A DNA stretch of 64,000 nucleotides from NCBI RefSeq assembly GCF_000729995.1, contig NZ_JNFG01000020.1, positions 186,001 to 250,000 on the forward strand, in the 5' to 3' direction. The position numbers and the translations under genes were made by a program. Shown here in pieces: positions 61,494-64,000 of this stretch (positions are counted from its first letter, which is position 1; every line of letters begins with the position of its first letter). Below the pieces are notes generated by a model. It did no database searches. It was given only the letters and a program-made list of their open reading frames with translations, and was not told the DNA's origin. The DNA comes from Caballeronia sordidicola. GTDB lineage: Bacteria; Pseudomonadota; Gammaproteobacteria; Burkholderiales; Burkholderiaceae.

Positions 61494-61844
61494 ATGAAAA
61501 AAGCTCTCGTTTGTCTCGCTCTCGCCGCTGGCGCCTTGTCTGCTCCGGTTCTCAGCTTCGCGCAATCGAATGCTCCTGTGACGCGCGCTGAAGTGCGTGC
61601 CGACCTGGTGCGTGTTGAACAGGCGGGTTACCAACCGGGCGGCGGTAGCGACATCAACTACCCGACCGACATTCAGGCTGCCGAAGCGAAGATCGCGGCT
61701 GAGAACGGCCAGCAACAGGCGACGCAAGCCTACGGCGGCGTGGCTGAGAACGGCACTTCGTCGTCAGGCGCCCCGATGCATACAGCCATGCATTCGACCT
61801 GCGTCGGTCCGGTCAGCTTCTGCAACATCTACGCGGGTAGCTGA
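61494..61844 (+). CDS. DUF4148 exported protein
   Basis: This protein of about 116 residues has a signal peptide (MKKALVCLALAAGALSAPVLSFA). The DUF4148 core is VTRAEVRADLVRVEQAGYQPGGGSDINYPTDIQAAEAKIAAENG. This family is abundant in Burkholderiales, periplasmic, of unknown function. AAGGGAA upstream fixes the start at 61494. Two C-terminal Cys residues (CVGPVSFC) could form a disulfide. A hairpin follows the stop. Confidence 0.85.
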   Translation: MKKALVCLALAAGALSAPVLSFAQSNAPVTRAEVRADLVRVEQAGYQPGGGSDINYPTDIQAAEAKIAAENGQQQATQAYGGVAENGTSSSGAPMHTAMHSTCVGPVSFCNIYAGS

Positions 61845-61854
61845 GTGGCGCGGT

Positions 61855-61908
61855 TCAGGGCCTGCGCTGTTGTTGTCGATTCCAATGACTCGCGCAGGAC
61901 CTGATTTC
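61855..61908 (+). terminator. Hairpin after the DUF4148 gene
   Basis: TCAGG plus CCTGCGC (61855-61867, one mismatch between) pairs with GCGCAGG plus CCTGA (61892-61904), giving 12 paired bases around a 24-base loop, then TTTC. Probable terminator, of moderate strength. Confidence 0.5.
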
Positions 61909-61978
61909 GCCCTTCATCTTGCCTGGCAACTAGCTCTCTCTAATCCCTTCCCCCATCTAACTAATAACGGAGTCTCTC

Positions 61979-62773
61979 GTGAAAATCTTGCCTTTGGTCG
62001 CCTCGGCCTTGTCATTGTCTGCTTGCCTCTTTGCATCGACCGGTGCAATGGCGCAGGATGCCCAGCCGAAGAATGCGCCGGTGAAGAACATTGTCCTGGT
62101 GCATGGCGCATGGGTGGACGGTTCGGGATGGAAACCCGTCTATAACATCCTGACCAAAGACGGCTATCACGTCACCATGGTGCAGGAGCCGTTGAGTTCT
62201 CTCGACGACGACGTAGCCGCAACCAAGCGCGTTCTCGACCTGCAGGACGGTCCCACGATCCTGGTGGCCCACAGCTACGGCGGTTCCATCATCACTGAAG
62301 CAGGCGTGCACCCGAACGTTGTCGGGCTGGTGTATGTGGCCGCGCACGCACCGGCAGTCGGCGAGGATGAAAGCGACCTTGGCAAGGGCATGCCCAGCTA
62401 CACATCGAAGCAACCGGGCGCGATCAAGAAGACCGACGACGGCTACACGTACCTGAACCCGGCGGATTTCCCGAAAGACTTCGCTGCTGATTTACCGCTC
62501 AAGCAAGCGCAATTCGAAGCACAATCGCAGATCCTGACGGCCGCCAAGGTTTTCTCGGCGCCCATGACGGTCGCCGCGTGGACCTCCAAGCCTAGCTGGG
62601 GCATCGTCGCCGGTGCAGACAAGATCATCAACCCGGACCTCGAACGCTGGTACTACGCACGTGCGCACAGCCACACGACAGTGATCCCGGGCGCGAGCCA
62701 CTCCGTTTATGAGTCGCGTCCGAAGGAAGTCGCTGCCGTGATCGAAGATGCAGCGAAGCACGCCCAGCAGTAA
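61979..62773 (+). CDS. Exported alpha/beta hydrolase
   Basis: This 264-residue hydrolase has a signal sequence (cleavage near AMA-QDA, or a lipobox at LSAC) and HGAWVDGSGW as the oxyanion motif. AHSYGG carries S99 as nucleophile, and GASHSVYES supplies the catalytic His near the end. It resembles salicylate-esterase/hydroxynitrile-lyase-like hydrolases. The start is GTG with GGAG upstream. It acts outside the cytoplasm; the substrate is unknown. Confidence 0.82.
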   Translation: MKILPLVASALSLSACLFASTGAMAQDAQPKNAPVKNIVLVHGAWVDGSGWKPVYNILTKDGYHVTMVQEPLSSLDDDVAATKRVLDLQDGPTILVAHSYGGSIITEAGVHPNVVGLVYVAAHAPAVGEDESDLGKGMPSYTSKQPGAIKKTDDGYTYLNPADFPKDFAADLPLKQAQFEAQSQILTAAKVFSAPMTVAAWTSKPSWGIVAGADKIINPDLERWYYARAHSHTTVIPGASHSVYESRPKEVAAVIEDAAKHAQQ

Positions 62774-63042
62774 TACGCCGATCAACGCAACAACAAGAAC
62801 CTCGTTACCTCTCAATTTTGTAATCAAATAATGGGAGTCCCGTCATGTTGGCTGTTGCAACATGGAGCCCGGCTTCACCCGGTTCGGGTTCATCGTTTGC
62901 CCCATTATTTGAGGGCTGTCATTGAATCGCGCTCTCTTGGGTGTTCATGGAAACATCACGGGGTTTTGAATCGCGGGTCAGAGTCAAACGGGGTGGCGTA
63001 CTATTCATTCAGGTAAATAAAACGTTGCAGAGAGGCGTCGAC

Positions 63043-63720
63043 ATGAGGGTTCTGGTCATTGAGGATGAGCAAAAGGCGCTCGCCTACATCAAGAAGGGTC
63101 TGGAAGAGGCCGGCTTTCTGGTCGATGTGGCGGCTGACGGCGCGGAAGGTCTGATCCTGGCACGAGAGGATACATATGACGTCATCGTGCTGGACGTGAT
63201 GTTGCCGACCATGGACGGCTGGAGTGTCCTGAAGAATCTTCGAACCTTGAAAGCGACCCCCGTTCTGTTTCTCACTGCCCGTGACGACGTAATCGATCGC
63301 GTACGTGGGCTCGAACTCGGCGCCGATGATTATCTCGTCAAGCCGTTTGCGTTTGTCGAGTTGCTCGCGCGGGTCCGCACATTGGCGCGCAGAGGACCGC
63401 CACGGGAACACGATTTGCTGACGCTCGCGGATCTGGAAATCGATGTGACGCGCCGCAAGGTCCGCCGTGCAGGCAAGCGTATAGAGTTGACCCCGCGCGA
63501 ATTTGCGCTGCTGCAACTGCTTGCGCGCAAGCAGGGCGAGGTGATGAGCCGCACCCAGATTGCATCTTATGTCTGGGACATGAATTTCGACAGCGATACC
63601 AATGTGGTCGAGGTCGCCATCCGCCGGCTGCGAGCAAAAATAGACGATGACTTCGAAGTCAAACTCATCAAGACAGTACGTGGCGTGGGCTACGTCATAG
63701 ACTCCAAAGAGGACGACTGA
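63043..63720 (+). CDS. OmpR-type response regulator, heavy-metal (CzcR/IrlR) type
   Basis: This protein of about 225 residues has a receiver domain with acidic E7/D8, D51 as the phospho-acceptor (VIVLDVMLP) and a KPF lysine near 101. The C-terminal winged helix contains MSRTQIASYVWDMNFDSDTNVVEVAIRRLRAKID, the CzcR/IrlR pattern. The start at 63043 is supported by AGAGG; the longer frame is not family-like. It overlaps the following histidine kinase gene by one base (TGATG). Confidence 0.88.
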   Translation: MRVLVIEDEQKALAYIKKGLEEAGFLVDVAADGAEGLILAREDTYDVIVLDVMLPTMDGWSVLKNLRTLKATPVLFLTARDDVIDRVRGLELGADDYLVKPFAFVELLARVRTLARRGPPREHDLLTLADLEIDVTRRKVRRAGKRIELTPREFALLQLLARKQGEVMSRTQIASYVWDMNFDSDTNVVEVAIRRLRAKIDDDFEVKLIKTVRGVGYVIDSKEDD

Positions 63721-64000
63721 TGCGCTCGCGGTCGCTGACGCAGACATTGGCACTGGCCTTTGCAGGAACCACGCTGGCGGTATTCGCCCTGGTCGGAAGC
63801 TACGTGTATATGGCGCTCGCGCACGAGGTCAGTACGCAGGACGATCAGGACATCGTGCTGGCGGCGCGGCACATGCGCCGCCTGACGCAAGAGCTGGCCA
63901 ATGTGAGCGAGCTGACGCAGCATCAGGAGCGCCTGGAAAGCCAGGTGCTGGGCAACGGGGCTTTGTCGGCGGAAGTGATCGATTCATCTGGCCGTGTTCT
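63720..64000 (+). CDS. Heavy-metal-type sensor histidine kinase, N-terminal part (partial)
   Basis: The frame starts with ATG overlapping the response regulator stop (TGATG) and runs off the window. Visible are a first transmembrane helix (LALAFAGTTLAVFALVGSYVYMAL) and the beginning of a periplasmic region. This is the usual partner of the CzcR/IrlR-type regulator. Histidine and ATP-binding domains lie outside the window. Confidence 0.8.
   Translation, partial: MRSRSLTQTLALAFAGTTLAVFALVGSYVYMALAHEVSTQDDQDIVLAARHMRRLTQELANVSELTQHQERLESQVLGNGALSAEVIDSSGRV

Overview
The window looks like a chromosomal segment of a Burkholderiaceae bacterium of the Paraburkholderia/Caballeronia type. The reasons are high G+C coding sequence, two trimeric porins of the Burkholderia type, a LexA-controlled imuA-imuB-dnaE2 cassette, DUF4148 and DUF2501 secreted proteins, many LysR regulators, and sugar-acid and amino-acid catabolic operons. 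I recognised no rRNA, tRNA, CRISPR array or complete transposase gene.

Layout. 1-2.2 kb: tail of a Fis-type activator and a flavin monooxygenase. 2.5-11.7 kb: two multidomain c-di-GMP enzymes that converge on each other, the second translationally coupled to a lipoprotein solute-binding protein. Between them sits a 2.7 kb cassette (4672-7358) with an 18-bp perfect inverted repeat near its ends and a short direct repeat outside them. It carries only an AAA15-type ATPase and a RloB-like protein, which is a defence-like pair. 12.2-18.0 kb: a small Cys-rich protein, then DUF2760-Hsp70-Hsp70. 18-24 kb: a SEC-C protein, a porin with a strong terminator, and a LysR regulator diverging from a solute-binding protein and a PhyH dioxygenase. 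23.4-26.1 kb: FecR-OmpA lipoprotein-CHASE2 operon. 26.5-33.5 kb: single metabolic genes (a dehalogenase-like hydrolase, HxlR/NmrA pair, GNAT, PEP-mutase family, LysR/SDR pair, DUF2501) separated by long non-coding spacers. 33.6-38.9 kb: SOS mutagenesis operon with a perfect LexA box.

39-43.5 kb is a second accessory patch. It holds a fragment carrying an R-x4-H (HEPN-like) motif, a pair of 20-bp-spaced repeats, a zinc-ribbon protein, and a DUF4365 nuclease-like/TPR protein. 43.5-60.9 kb is a catabolic block. It contains an L-idonate 5-dehydrogenase-like enzyme, a porin, a NAC-like LysR regulator, and an eight-gene run of biotin carboxyl carrier, biotin carboxylase, PxpB, PxpC, a carrier-like protein lacking the biotin lysine, PxpA, an SDR and a 2-hydroxyacid dehydrogenase. 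A complete polar amino-acid ABC transporter, gluconokinase, gluconate 5-dehydrogenase, an RraA-like protein and an aminotransferase follow. 61.5-64 kb: DUF4148 protein, exported alpha/beta hydrolase, and a heavy-metal-type two-component pair cut by the window end.

Three points stand out. The first is the TSD-flanked ATPase/RloB cassette. The second is the 40-43 kb accessory pair. The third is that accB-accC-pxpB-pxpC together contain every domain of a urea-carboxylase-type enzyme, so this operon may carry out a biotin-dependent carboxylation step on a lactam or amide in addition to, or instead of, plain 5-oxoprolinase activity.
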